Below, one piece after another: positions 17,455 to 25,555 of a DNA stretch of 64,000 nt. The notes below the pieces were generated by a model. That model ran no database searches, was not told where the DNA came from, and saw only the letters and a program-made list of their open reading frames with translations. The DNA is from UBA1794 sp050946375. Lineage in GTDB: Bacteria > Bacteroidota > Bacteroidia > Bacteroidales > Bacteroidaceae. The translations under genes were made by a program, and so were the position numbers. Numbering within the stretch: position 1 is the first letter of the stretch; every line of letters begins with the position of its first letter. The stretch lies in the NCBI GenBank assembly GCA_050946375.1, contig JBMNUT010000008.1, forward strand, positions 62,001 to 126,000, given 5' to 3'.

Positions 17455-18002
17455 AAGAACCGAGTTTCATCGCCATCGATTTTGAAACAGCTACCGGCAA
17501 ACGGGCCTCCATATGCGAGGCCGGAATTTGCATCGTGGAGGAAGGAAAAATTGCAGAGAAACATTCCTGGTTAGTGCGTCCGCAAGGAAACTTGTACAGC
17601 TATTGGAACATCCAGATACATGGAATCTGTCCTGATGATACGATTGATGCACCGGAATTTCCGGCGGTTTGGAGTAAAATCTGCACATATCTGAAAAAGA
17701 GTCCCGTCCTCGTTGCCCATAATGCGGTTTTCGACATAGGCTGCATTCGTCATTCACTCGAATTATACGGCATAGAAAAACCGGACGTAACCTACTATTG
17801 CTCTCTACGGGCGGCGCGGAAACTCTACGATTTCGGCTGTAACAGTCTGGACTATCTTTGCCACCAATTCGATATATACTGCGGCCATCATCACCGCGCC
17901 GGCGACGATGCGGAAATGTGTGCCCGGCTGCTCCTGAAAGAGATTGAAGACGGCGGATGGAACAGGCTGCGGGAAAGTGGCTATTGCGATGGGAAATTAT
18001 AA
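17451..18002 (+). CDS. DnaQ-like 3'-5' exonuclease (DEDDh)
   Basis: A 183-residue stand-alone exonuclease domain. Motif ExoI is FIAIDFETATG, ExoII is VLVAHNAVFDIGCI and ExoIII is HHHRAGDDAEMCA with the catalytic His and Asp, so all four DEDD acids are present. I use GTG 17451, which overlaps the WYL stop in a GTGA arrangement; upstream codons in this frame lie inside the WYL gene and lack domain support. Similar stand-alone proteins are annotated as epsilon-like exonucleases. Coupling to a WYL regulator suggests a DNA-processing role. Confidence 0.85.
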   Translation: MKEPSFIAIDFETATGKRASICEAGICIVEEGKIAEKHSWLVRPQGNLYSYWNIQIHGICPDDTIDAPEFPAVWSKICTYLKKSPVLVAHNAVFDIGCIRHSLELYGIEKPDVTYYCSLRAARKLYDFGCNSLDYLCHQFDIYCGHHHRAGDDAEMCARLLLKEIEDGGWNRLRESGYCDGKL

Positions 18003-18072
18003 TCTTCCCCCAGGGGCAACCGAATAAATGCCCCTTACTTTATAAACCATAAATAAAAGACTTTCAAAACTA

Positions 18073-18101
18073 AGCCCGTAGAAATATCAATCCTACGGGC
18101 T
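18073..18101. terminator. Hairpin between convergent exonuclease and aldo/keto reductase genes
   Basis: A 9-bp stem AGCCCGTAG (18073-18081 with 18093-18101) with an 11-nt loop. The T run after it on + is interrupted, so termination efficiency is uncertain. Confidence 0.55.
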
Positions 18102-18181
18102 CAGTTCGTGACTTGTTTTTGCATGCATCCAATTGCGCCGATGCAGTCTTTTTCAAAAATCTACCGACACATTGGGCAAAA

Positions 18182-19189
18182 TCAAAGTCCGGTCATCTTT
18201 TCCTGGTCCTCAGGATATCGTCCGCCCAATACCTCGATGTGATCCAAATGCTGACGGATATCCTTCAGCTCATCTGGGGTAAACTGGATATCAGCTCCCC
18301 CGATGTTTTCTTCTATGCGCTCAATCCGTTTCGTTCCGGGAATAGGCACGATCCACGGATGCTGCGCCAGCAGCCAGCCGATAGCGATGCGCGCCGGAGT
18401 CGTTTCCTTCTGTTTGGCAAGCGTCTCGACGTAGTCAACCAGCTCCATATTGTGCTTAAAATTATCCCCCTGAAAACGCGGGATGGAGGAGCGGAAGTCT
18501 GTGGCGTCAAACTTCGTATCCTTATTGAAACGCCCTGTCAACATAGCTTTTCCCAGCGGGCTGAACGGTACAAAGCCAATGCCCAGTTCTTCAAGAGTCG
18601 GCAGGAGTTCTGCCTCCGGCTTCCTGTACCAAAGAGAATACTCACTCTGTACGGCAGTCAGCGGGCATACGGCATGCGCACGGCGGACAGTTGCCGGAGC
18701 AGCCTCCGACAGTCCCCAGTGCAAAACCTTGCCTTCCTTTATCAATTCGCTTACGGTTTCAGCCACTGTCTCAATCGGGACATCGGGATCTACACGGTGC
18801 TGGTAGTAAAGGTCTATGCGGTCGGTACGCAAACGACGCAAAGAACCCTCGACGGCTTTGCGTATGGTTTCCGGCCGGCTGGAGAGTTTTACGGGACGAG
18901 CCGTAGTCGTAAGGTCGGGCATCTCCGTCAGATCATAACCGAACTTCGTAGCGATACAGACCCGATTCCGTACCGGTTCCAATGCCTCGCCTACCAGATC
19001 TTCGTTTTTACCATAACTGTACACCTCGGCTGTATCGAAGAAAGTCACTCCCAAATCTACGGCTTTCCGTATCGTGTTGATGGCATCTTTACGGTCGGGA
19101 TAAGGGGGATAACTCTGAGTGAACCCCATACATCCCAAGCCTACTGCAGAAACTTCCAGTCCGTCTTTCCCAAGTTTTCTTGTCTTCAT
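18182..19189 (-). CDS. Aldo/keto reductase (AKR13/YakC-like), copy 1
   Basis: NADPH-dependent reductase of aldehydes and ketones; 335 residues with a TIM-barrel fold. The tetrad is visible: FFDTAEVYS (Asp and Tyr), ATKFG (Lys) and YYQHRVD (His). The cofactor-binding end is IPGTKRIERIEENIGGADI. The start is at MKTRKLGKDGLEVSAVGLGCMG. Two nt after the flavin reductase gene, so both form one transcript driven from the element at 19836-19891. Same subfamily as the copies at 24557 and 30665. Substrate unknown. Confidence 0.9.
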   Translation of the reverse strand: MKTRKLGKDGLEVSAVGLGCMGFTQSYPPYPDRKDAINTIRKAVDLGVTFFDTAEVYSYGKNEDLVGEALEPVRNRVCIATKFGYDLTEMPDLTTTARPVKLSSRPETIRKAVEGSLRRLRTDRIDLYYQHRVDPDVPIETVAETVSELIKEGKVLHWGLSEAAPATVRRAHAVCPLTAVQSEYSLWYRKPEAELLPTLEELGIGFVPFSPLGKAMLTGRFNKDTKFDATDFRSSIPRFQGDNFKHNMELVDYVETLAKQKETTPARIAIGWLLAQHPWIVPIPGTKRIERIEENIGGADIQFTPDELKDIRQHLDHIEVLGGRYPEDQEKMTGL

Positions 19190-19191
19190 TG

Positions 19192-19752
19192 CTATTTCTC
19201 CTTTCCGTACTTCTTTCCAAAACTGGTGCATTTGCCGATCGTATCACCCGTGCGCAGGTAAGTATAATTCGGCATCTCGAACAATACCGGTTTCAACTTG
19301 TCGTAATCCGGTTTACCCTTCTCGTTCAGTTTGTCTTCTTCCACGTAAGTATTTACGATCTTGCAGATGAAATTATCGAAAGTCTCCGTTTCGTAATTAT
19401 CTACGACCTCGCATTCCATCACCAAGGGACTGTCGTCAATGACGGGTGTGCCGGCATCGCCCAGGTGCCACGTAAATACTTCGGATTTATCCGCCTTACT
19501 GCCGCTCACGCAGCCTACATAGTCGGCACGCTCCAGCATGGCTTCGTCGACCATGCTGACAGATACTTTTCCCGTCTGCTTTATCCCCTCATTGGAATAA
19601 TGCCCTTTAAACAAGCTCAGCATAATCCGGTCATGACCGATTATACCGATATGAGCAACAAGAAGCCAGTTAATTTTTTCATTAACTTTAGTACCGACAA
19701 CCACTGCTGGCGTAGGGTACAATGCCAAAGTAGAGCCAATGTTCTTTTTCAT
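19192..19752 (-). CDS. Flavin reductase-like (flavoredoxin-type) protein
   Basis: A 186-residue protein of the FMN-binding split-barrel family (flavin reductase-like domain). MKKNIGSTLALYPTPAVVVG and NWLLVAHIGIIGHDRIMLSLFK are the family N-terminus, and DYVGCVSGSKADKSEVF is also typical. Such proteins bind FMN and pass electrons from NAD(P)H. The frame is open eight codons further, but MKKNIG matches the family start. First gene of a two-gene unit with the aldo/keto reductase. Confidence 0.85.
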   Translation of the reverse strand: MKKNIGSTLALYPTPAVVVGTKVNEKINWLLVAHIGIIGHDRIMLSLFKGHYSNEGIKQTGKVSVSMVDEAMLERADYVGCVSGSKADKSEVFTWHLGDAGTPVIDDSPLVMECEVVDNYETETFDNFICKIVNTYVEEDKLNEKGKPDYDKLKPVLFEMPNYTYLRTGDTIGKCTSFGKKYGKEK

Positions 19753-19835
19753 CTTCTTCTGTTTTGTTGTGTTCAATGATCCATTCCGCTTTAAACTCCC
19801 TTTCTTTGGGAAGTTAAGCGAAGATTTCTTTGATG

Positions 19836-19891
19836 CAAAAGTAGCAGAGATGCTAAAAAACGGATGTAAACAATTTACGGAGATTTGTAAC
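19836..19891 (-). promoter_or_regulatory. CCGTAA-type activator element E with -7 box
   Basis: On the - strand the -7 box TACTTTTG is at 19836-19843. Exactly 18 nt upstream ends a 30-nt element (19862-19891) with TCCGTAA at element positions 11-17, the same register as at 21331, 22994, 29575 and 32855. No TTTG at -33. Drives the flavin reductase/aldo-keto reductase unit. This copy is the most diverged of those with the full TCCGTAA core. Confidence 0.6.
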
Positions 19892-19934
19892 CCTTTTACT
19901 GATTATGGATTAGACTGCGAAAATTTTCATTTGG

Positions 19935-20015
19935 AGGTTTTTCGAAAAAGCCTTGCACCTTTCGCTGAATTGCCTTATATGTTTTTCGAAAAACTCCATC
20001 AGCTTTTTCACTGCT
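19935..20015. repeat. Degenerate intergenic GAAAAAGCCTTGCA-type repeat, copy 1
   Basis: Holds GTTTTTCGAAAAAGCCTTGC at 19938-19957 and a second GTTTTTCGAAAAA at 19982-19994. The same motif recurs in the intergenic regions near 40140, 48480, 51400, 53920 and 56320. Rest of 19892-20170: no gene recognised. Confidence 0.5.
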
Positions 20016-20171
20016 TGAACTATATAAAACAAGAACCTATGTAGAGCGCGGGATAGATTACGGCAGCCGCAGTCGGCATGAGTGCCTGCGGCGTGTTTCC
20101 AGCCCCGTACATTGGAAGGGAAAAAGGAGAAAGGTTATGCCTGGCGTGAAACGGATGAATAAAAAAGAAAA

Positions 20172-20198
20172 AGGCCATCTCTGATTTTGAGACAGCCT
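20172..20198 (-). terminator. Terminator of the AraC-family regulator gene
   Basis: A 10-bp stem with an internal mismatch (20172-20181 with 20189-20198), followed on the - strand by a TTTTTCTTTTTT tract. Confidence 0.75.
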
Positions 20199-20226
20199 CT
20201 TTTCGTATTATGCAAGCACGCGTTTG

Positions 20227-21123
20227 TTACGCTCGTCCACGATACTCATTCGGCGTGCACCCCGCCACTTTCTTGAACAGCCGGCTCAGATGATGCGGAT
20301 ATTGGAAGCCAACTTCGTAAGCTATCTCGCTCACGGTCTTGTCTGTACTTGCAAGTAAGTCTTTGACACGATTGATAACGGCGAGATGAATGTATTCAAT
20401 GGCTGTCTTACCCGTCTCCTTTTTTATCAAATCACCGAAATAATTGGCAGAAAAATGCAGCTGGTCGGCGCACCAGGCTACGGTTGGCAGGCCGATTTGT
20501 TCGGGCTTATCTGAATCGAAGTACTTGGCCATCAATTCCTCAAAGCGTATGAGTACATCCCGATTGATAGCCTCACGGGTAACAAACTGGCGGTCGTAAA
20601 AACGAAGGCAGTGGTTGAGCAACACATCAATATTGGAAGTAATAATGCTGCGGCTATGCCTGTCGATGTTGTGGTGCAGTTCTTCTTCTATTTCGGTGAA
20701 ACAGTTGAAGATGGTTTGGCGTTCGCGCTCGGACATATGTAAAGCCTCGTTCACTTCATAGGAAAAGAAAGTATATTCTTTTATCTTGCGGGCAAGAGAC
20801 GTCCCACGCAGCAAATCGGGGTGAAACAGCAGAGCATATCCTTCGGGGTTGAGCGTCTCTCCTCCGTCATCTATGCCTGCCACTTGGCCGGGAGCGACAA
20901 AAACCAGCGTTCCCTCCTCATAGTCGTATCTGCTGCGGCCGTAGGTTAACTGACCGTGCACCTTCCCTTTCAGATAAATGCCATAAAAACCATAATACTT
21001 CTTTTTGTGTTTCAACACTTTGACATTCTTGAAATCAATGAATGTTACCAACGGGTTAAGCGTTTCGATACCCAGAAACTCGTTATAATCATGGATGCTG
21101 TTGATATTGATGATGTCGCCCAT
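20227..21123 (-). CDS. AraC-family transcriptional regulator
   Basis: A 298-residue protein. The N-terminal cupin-like sensing part (about 30-120) includes GYLKGKV-like and VAPGQVAGIDDGG segments. The C-terminal double helix-turn-helix (about 200-298) has LHFSANYFGDLIKKETGKTAIEYI and VSEIAYEVGFQYPHHLSRLFKK, with the family ending PNEYR. The start is placed at MGDIININ, leaving TATTTTTG at 21160-21167 as its -7 box. It lies in the middle of the redox island between two units that carry the CCGTAA element, so it is the best candidate for the activator binding that element; this is inference. Confidence 0.92.
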   Translation of the reverse strand: MGDIININSIHDYNEFLGIETLNPLVTFIDFKNVKVLKHKKKYYGFYGIYLKGKVHGQLTYGRSRYDYEEGTLVFVAPGQVAGIDDGGETLNPEGYALLFHPDLLRGTSLARKIKEYTFFSYEVNEALHMSERERQTIFNCFTEIEEELHHNIDRHSRSIITSNIDVLLNHCLRFYDRQFVTREAINRDVLIRFEELMAKYFDSDKPEQIGLPTVAWCADQLHFSANYFGDLIKKETGKTAIEYIHLAVINRVKDLLASTDKTVSEIAYEVGFQYPHHLSRLFKKVAGCTPNEYRGRA

Positions 21124-21159
21124 ATCTTTTTTCCTTTCATTTTTGTCAGTATGGCAGCA

Positions 21160-21167
21160 CAAAAATA
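21160..21167 (-). promoter_or_regulatory. -7 box of the AraC-family gene
   Basis: TATTTTTG on the - strand, 36 nt from the start codon at 21123. The rest of the 305-nt gap to 21429 holds two copies of the regulatory element (21217 and 21331). Confidence 0.5.
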
Positions 21168-21216
21168 GTCTTTTTCACAGCCTCTTCTTCATATCGGATA
21201 ACAAATCTGTAAAATA

Positions 21217-21246
21217 GGTGCTATATTCTGTATTTTGTGTTATTCG
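21217..21246 (+). promoter_or_regulatory. Degenerate copy of the CCGTAA-type element near the regulator promoter
   Basis: GGTGCT, then TCTGTAT and TTTGTGT, aligns without gaps to the element at 21331-21360, and the similarity continues about 12 nt upstream (TCTGT, then an A-rich run). The two copies start 114 nt apart in the same orientation. This one has no good -7 box 18 nt downstream. It lies about 50 nt upstream of the regulator's own -7 box, so an autoregulatory or looping role is possible. Confidence 0.45.
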
Positions 21247-21330
21247 CTCGTTTTGACGCTTATATAAGTATTTAAGAATGAACTGGAGATGCGGTTCTGG
21301 GATGAACAGCGGAAATAATTCTGTTAAATG

Positions 21331-21386
21331 GGTGCTGCAATCCGTAATCTGTGTATGGACAAAGAGCCTTCGCAAACGTAACTTTG
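21331..21386 (+). promoter_or_regulatory. CCGTAA-type activator element A with -7 box
   Basis: A 30-nt element at 21331-21360 containing ATCCGTAATCTGTGTATGGA, an 18-nt spacer, and TAACTTTG at 21379-21386. The -33 region reads TGGA rather than TTTG and lies inside the element, as expected for a promoter needing an activator. Drives the broken lipoprotein/esterase gene and the exported aldo/keto reductase. Confidence 0.75.
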
Positions 21387-21428
21387 CAAGAAAAATGAAC
21401 TATACAAATTTTATCCGGTAATCCGCTT

Positions 21429-21950
21429 ATGAAAAAGATATTTCAACTAATCTGTCTGCTTTTTGTCGCAAATATGGCAACAGCTTGCAACAATACGGAA
21501 GAGGACGAATGGAAAAACGCAGTAACAATGGAAACGACTGTTACGACTGACATCACTTCTACTTCTGCCATATCCGGCGGACGTATCTCCGGCAATACGG
21601 AAGCTGTCACAGCCTTTGGCATTTGCTGGGGAACATCTGCTGAGCCGTCAATCAACAATTCCCATACGGAAGCCGACGGTTCACCCGAATCGTTCGCATC
21701 CACGTCCATCCCTATACGATGGAGGAAGGCAGTCTGGACTTGGCGCGTGCCATCCGTTACGTCCGGAGCCATGCCGCCGATTATGGCATCGCCCCCGACC
21801 GCATTGCTTCGGTAGAATGCCAACGCCGCCCGTGAAGCCGGTGTGCAGGTAGAAGAACATGTACTCGACGGTTGGCCGCACGGTTTCGGCGTCCGGGGCG
21901 AATGGACTACTTGGTTCGACAGCTTCCTGATGCAGGTAATGACACATTGA
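21429..21950 (+). pseudogene. Remnant: lipoprotein N-terminus joined to fragments of an alpha/beta hydrolase
   Basis: The first ~90 codons encode a lipoprotein signal (ATACNN; Cys20) and a repeat-like domain (STSAISGGRISG, then FGICWGTSAEPSINNSHTEADG). After about 21700 the sense shifts to another frame reading YTMEEGSLDLARAIRYVRSH and DYGIAPDRIAS, an esterase helix region that normally precedes the GFSAGG nucleophile elbow. From about 21829 a third frame reads AGVQVEEHVLDGWPHGFGVR through to TGA 21950, the esterase C-terminus with its catalytic His. The elbow is missing. So at least two genes are fused with an internal deletion and frame changes. Confidence 0.75.
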
Positions 21951-21974
21951 ATTATAAATTTAAACAGAGAGAAT

Positions 21975-22922
21975 ATGAATACCCTGAAGAAACTCTTTCT
22001 TTCCGCTGCCCTGCTGTTGGGCTGCGCAGGCGCAATGAGCGCGCAAGAGAAGAGGACCACTGCCGGTGTACCCGTGGTCAAGTTGAACAATGGCGTAGAG
22101 ATGCCCCGCTTCGGACTGGGAACCTTCCTGCAACCTTCCGACGAGGTGTGCGAACAATCATGCCTCACCGCTCTGAAGGCAGGCTACCGCCACATTGATA
22201 CGGCGCATGCCTACAACGACGAACGCGGCGTGGGACGTGCCGTAAAGGAAAGCGGCATTCCCCGCGAGGAAATCTGGATTACCAGCAAACTATGGCCTAC
22301 GGAATACGGCGAAGGCAAGACAATGGAAGCTATCGACGCAATGTTGGAACGGATGCAGCTGGACTACATCGACCTGCTCTACGTGCATCAGCCCGTGGGC
22401 GACTTCGTCGGAGCATGGAAGGACATGGAGAAGGCCGTCAAGATGGGCAAGGTACGTGCCCTGGGCATCAGTAATTTCGACGCCAGCGACGAGGTATGGG
22501 ACGAGATTATGAGTGCTGCCACCATCAAACCCGCCGTGCTCCAGATAGAATGCCACCCCTATGCCCAACGCGTCGAGATACGCAAAAAAGCAGCCAAGGA
22601 AGGCATCCAAGTGGAATGCTGGTTCCCGCTGGGCGGCGCGATGTCGAACGGGGCACTTTTCAAAGACCCGGTTATCCAAAAGATAGCCGAAGCACACGGC
22701 AAAACGCCTGCCCAAGTCATCCTGCGCTGGCACATCCAGGAAGGTTTCTCCGTCATTCCCGGCGCATCGAACCCGGACTATATCAAAGAGAACATCCAGA
22801 TTTTCGATTTTTCGCTGACAGATGAGGAAATGACCGCCATGCGTTCGCTTAACAAAGAGCAGCGGTTCTTCAACGCCACGCTGGATGATGTGAAGCGGAT
22901 GGTGTGGGGAACGAAGCAGTAA
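21975..22922 (+). CDS. Exported aldo/keto reductase (AKR5-like), copy 2
   Basis: 315 residues. An N-terminal export signal (MNTLKKLFLSAALLLGCAGAMSA) precedes a complete AKR barrel. The LLGC could be a lipobox or the signal may be cleaved after MSA. Tetrad: HIDTAHAYN (Asp, Tyr), TSKLW (Lys), YVHQPVG (His). Cofactor end: IPGASNPDYIKENIQIFDF. It resembles 2,5-diketogluconate-type reductases. NADPH is not expected outside the cytoplasm, so export of this enzyme is odd. Follows the remnant gene in the unit driven by element A. Confidence 0.88.
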   Translation: MNTLKKLFLSAALLLGCAGAMSAQEKRTTAGVPVVKLNNGVEMPRFGLGTFLQPSDEVCEQSCLTALKAGYRHIDTAHAYNDERGVGRAVKESGIPREEIWITSKLWPTEYGEGKTMEAIDAMLERMQLDYIDLLYVHQPVGDFVGAWKDMEKAVKMGKVRALGISNFDASDEVWDEIMSAATIKPAVLQIECHPYAQRVEIRKKAAKEGIQVECWFPLGGAMSNGALFKDPVIQKIAEAHGKTPAQVILRWHIQEGFSVIPGASNPDYIKENIQIFDFSLTDEEMTAMRSLNKEQRFFNATLDDVKRMVWGTKQ

Positions 22923-22993
22923 AATTGTCAATCATATCTTTGAGAAATATGAAAAATATCCTCATTTTGGAGATGTTTTCCTTCGATAATATG

Positions 22994-23049
22994 GGTAACT
23001 CATTCCGTAATACATGCATGGACAAAAGGAATTTATCAAAGTAATTTTG
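22994..23049 (+). promoter_or_regulatory. CCGTAA-type activator element D with -7 box
   Basis: A 30-nt element at 22994-23023 with ATTCCGTAATACATGCATGG; 18 nt later TAATTTTG at 23042-23049. Same register and spacing as elements A, B and C, with the left part diverged. The gene start follows 17 nt after the -7 box. Drives the six-gene unit 23067-29555. Confidence 0.72.
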
Positions 23050-23066
23050 CATCAAAAAAATAATAA

Positions 23067-23861
23067 ATGGATACGGTAAAATTAAACAATGGCATAGAAA
23101 TGCCGATACTGGGTTATGGAGTATATCAAGTATCTCCATCTGAATGCGAGCGTTGCGTAAGCGATGCTATCAAGATCGGTTATCGTTTAATAGACACAGC
23201 GCAAGCTTATCGAAATGAACAGGGTGTGGGGGACGCTATCAGTAAATGCGGAGTGTCGCGTAGTGAACTTTTCATCGTAACAAAAATATGGATTTCCAAT
23301 GCTGGATATGAACGGGCGAAAGCCTCTATCGACGATTCCCTGCGTAAGTTGAGAAGCGACTATGTGGACTTGTTGCTCATCCACCAACCAATGGGTGACT
23401 ATCGAGGTACATATCGAGCGATGGAGGAAGCATATCGTGTAGGTAAAGCCCGCGCCATCGGAGTATCGAATTTCCACGGCAAGCATTTTACGGACTTGGC
23501 TAATGACTGTGAAATCAAGCCTATGGTAAATCAAATTGAAACTCACGTTTTTTATCAGGAACGCACAATGCAGAAATTGATGCAACCTTTCGGTACACAG
23601 ATAATGTCTTGGGGACCGTTTGCTGAAGGACGTAACAACTACTTTTCAAACCCCATACTGAAAAATGTTGGCGAAAAATATGGCAAGTCCGTCGCACAGA
23701 CAGCCCTCCGCTACCTTATTCAATGCGGTGTGGTAGTCATCCCTAAAAGTACACACAAGAATCGCATGGAAGAGAATTTTAATGTATTTGACTTCACACT
23801 TTCCCCTGAAGATATGGAAATCATTGGTAAACTGGACAAAAATAAAAGTCTGTTTTTCTAA
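23067..23861 (+). CDS. Aldo/keto reductase (AKR5-like), copy 3
   Basis: 264 residues, cytoplasmic (no signal). MDTVKLNNGIEMPILGYGVYQV is the typical AKR5 start; tetrad IDTAQAYRN, VTKIW and LIHQPMG; cofactor end IPKSTHKNRMEENFNVFDF. Short for the family (usually about 275) but complete. First gene of the largest unit in the island, followed by a flavin lipoprotein, another reductase and an efflux set. Likely reduces a small carbonyl; substrate unknown. Confidence 0.9.
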   Translation: MDTVKLNNGIEMPILGYGVYQVSPSECERCVSDAIKIGYRLIDTAQAYRNEQGVGDAISKCGVSRSELFIVTKIWISNAGYERAKASIDDSLRKLRSDYVDLLLIHQPMGDYRGTYRAMEEAYRVGKARAIGVSNFHGKHFTDLANDCEIKPMVNQIETHVFYQERTMQKLMQPFGTQIMSWGPFAEGRNNYFSNPILKNVGEKYGKSVAQTALRYLIQCGVVVIPKSTHKNRMEENFNVFDFTLSPEDMEIIGKLDKNKSLFF

Positions 23862-23872
23862 CAAAAAAACGA

Positions 23873-24553
23873 ATGAATCTGAAAAACATCCTATACATTG
23901 TTGTCATCAGTGTGATGACATTGTTTGCCTCTTGTGGCAATGGGGAAAAACAACAGTCGGAAGGACCAGACCGTTACGGCATCAACTATTCGGACACCTC
24001 AACCATCAAGAAGACACACAAGAACGTGCTGGTCATTTCCGCCAGTCCCCGCAGACAGGGCAACACAGACCTGCTCTGCGACGAGTTTGCACGCGGCGCC
24101 CAAGAAGTCGGAGCGAGAGTGGAAAAGATATTCCTGGGTGATTACAACATCGCCTTCTTCCAGGAAGCGGACGAACGTCATGTGGGCGACAGTGCAGACG
24201 TGGCTACGGACGATGCGCCGATGATTGTGCGCAAAATGCTGGATGCAGACATCATCGTTCTGGCAAGTCCGGTCTATTTTATGAATATCAACGGACAGAT
24301 GAAGACGCTCATCGACCGTACTTATTCACACTTTATGGATTTGAAAGACAAGGAATTTTATTACATCACCGCCTGTGCGGACAATGCCGAAAGCACAGCC
24401 GACTTTGCCATCGCTGGTTTCAGAGGTTTCGTAATGTGCCTGCCCAATCCTACGGAACGGGGAATGATAAAGGCCATTGGACTGGGACGGAAAGGCAGCG
24501 TAAAAGGAACGGTGTTTATGCAACAGGCGTATGAATTAGGGAAAGGAGTATGA
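23873..24553 (+). CDS. Lipoprotein NAD(P)H-dependent FMN oxidoreductase (flavodoxin fold)
   Basis: 226 residues. Lipoprotein signal with lipobox LFASC (Cys21). After a short linker comes an NADPH-dependent FMN reductase/iron-sulfur-flavoprotein type domain: NVLVISASPRRQGNTDLLCDEF binds the FMN phosphate and ADIIVLASPVYFMNINGQMKTLIDR is the second family motif. It would sit on the periplasmic face, which is unusual for an enzyme expected to use NAD(P)H. Twelve nt after the preceding reductase and 3 nt before the next. Confidence 0.85.
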   Translation: MNLKNILYIVVISVMTLFASCGNGEKQQSEGPDRYGINYSDTSTIKKTHKNVLVISASPRRQGNTDLLCDEFARGAQEVGARVEKIFLGDYNIAFFQEADERHVGDSADVATDDAPMIVRKMLDADIIVLASPVYFMNINGQMKTLIDRTYSHFMDLKDKEFYYITACADNAESTADFAIAGFRGFVMCLPNPTERGMIKAIGLGRKGSVKGTVFMQQAYELGKGV

Positions 24554-24556
24554 CGT

Positions 24557-25555
24557 ATGCAATACCGAGAATTTGGACGTAGCGGCCTTCGTGTATCCGC
24601 CGTGAGGCTGGGTTGTATGGGAATGAGCCACACTTATGGTGCAACGGCGGACAAAAAGGAAATGACCCGACTGTTAGCTCAGGCAGTAGATATGGGTTAC
24701 ACGTTGTTTGACACAGCCGAAAGCTATGGCACACAAACCGATCCGCACGATAACGAGAACCTTGTTGGTCCGGCTCTGAAACCTTATCGCGACAAAGTGG
24801 TGCTCACTACGAAGTTCGGCATTACGATGGACCGCAGTGTGCCCTGGCCGTGGCCCGTTGTCGCTGACTCATCACCTGTAGCGATACGCCGTGCGGTGGA
24901 AGGTTCTCTGACCCGTTTGCAAACCGACCACATTGACCTTTATATCCAGCACCGCATCGATCCGCGTGTAGAACCTGAAACTGTGGCTGAAGTAATGGCA
25001 GAACTTATCAAGGAAGGCAAGATTCTATATTGGGGCATTTCGGAAACCAACGAAGAATACCTGCGACGGGCACACAAGGTCTGTCCGGTAGCTGCCGTGC
25101 AAAACCGTTATTCAATGATGGCGCGGTGGCACGAGGCGTTGTTTCCTGTGTTTGATGAACTGGGCGTGGGGCTGATGGCATTCTCTCCGCTTGCCAATGG
25201 CTTGCTGACCGAGTGCTACAATGCCCAAACACAGTTTGACGCTCAAACTGATTTCCGTAGTACGATGCCCCAGTTTACGGCAGAGAGCTTTGAGAAGAAC
25301 CGCCATTTGTTCGCCCTTATCAACCATCTTGCCGATACGCACCGTGCCACACCTGCACAAGTGTCCCTTGCCTGGATGCTTTGCAAGAAACCGTGGATTG
25401 TACCTATACCCGGCACACGCAAATTTGCCCGCCTGCAAGAGAATGCAGGAGCGGCGGATGTCAGATTTACCACTGAGGAGGTCAATGCCATTGACGAGGC
25501 ACTGGATGAAATGGAGATAAGCGAGGTGTTCGGAGGACTGAAGGTGAAAGGATGA
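24557..25555 (+). CDS. Aldo/keto reductase (AKR13-like), copy 4
   Basis: 332 residues, cytoplasmic. Tetrad LFDTAESYG, TTKFG and YIQHRID; cofactor end IPGTRKFARLQENAGAADV. Very similar throughout to the copy at 30665 (shared YSMMARWHEALFP, FSPLANGLL, QVSLAWMLCKKPWIVPIPGTRK), so the two look like recent duplicates with different neighbours. Its stop overlaps the start of the next gene (ATGA), so it is coupled to the TolC-like gene. Confidence 0.92.
   Translation: MQYREFGRSGLRVSAVRLGCMGMSHTYGATADKKEMTRLLAQAVDMGYTLFDTAESYGTQTDPHDNENLVGPALKPYRDKVVLTTKFGITMDRSVPWPWPVVADSSPVAIRRAVEGSLTRLQTDHIDLYIQHRIDPRVEPETVAEVMAELIKEGKILYWGISETNEEYLRRAHKVCPVAAVQNRYSMMARWHEALFPVFDELGVGLMAFSPLANGLLTECYNAQTQFDAQTDFRSTMPQFTAESFEKNRHLFALINHLADTHRATPAQVSLAWMLCKKPWIVPIPGTRKFARLQENAGAADVRFTTEEVNAIDEALDEMEISEVFGGLKVKG

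Noticed and set aside
19739..20044. 101-codon open frame in the gap before the AraC gene
   Set aside because: Phe-rich, crosses the divergent promoter and regulatory element, no RBS.
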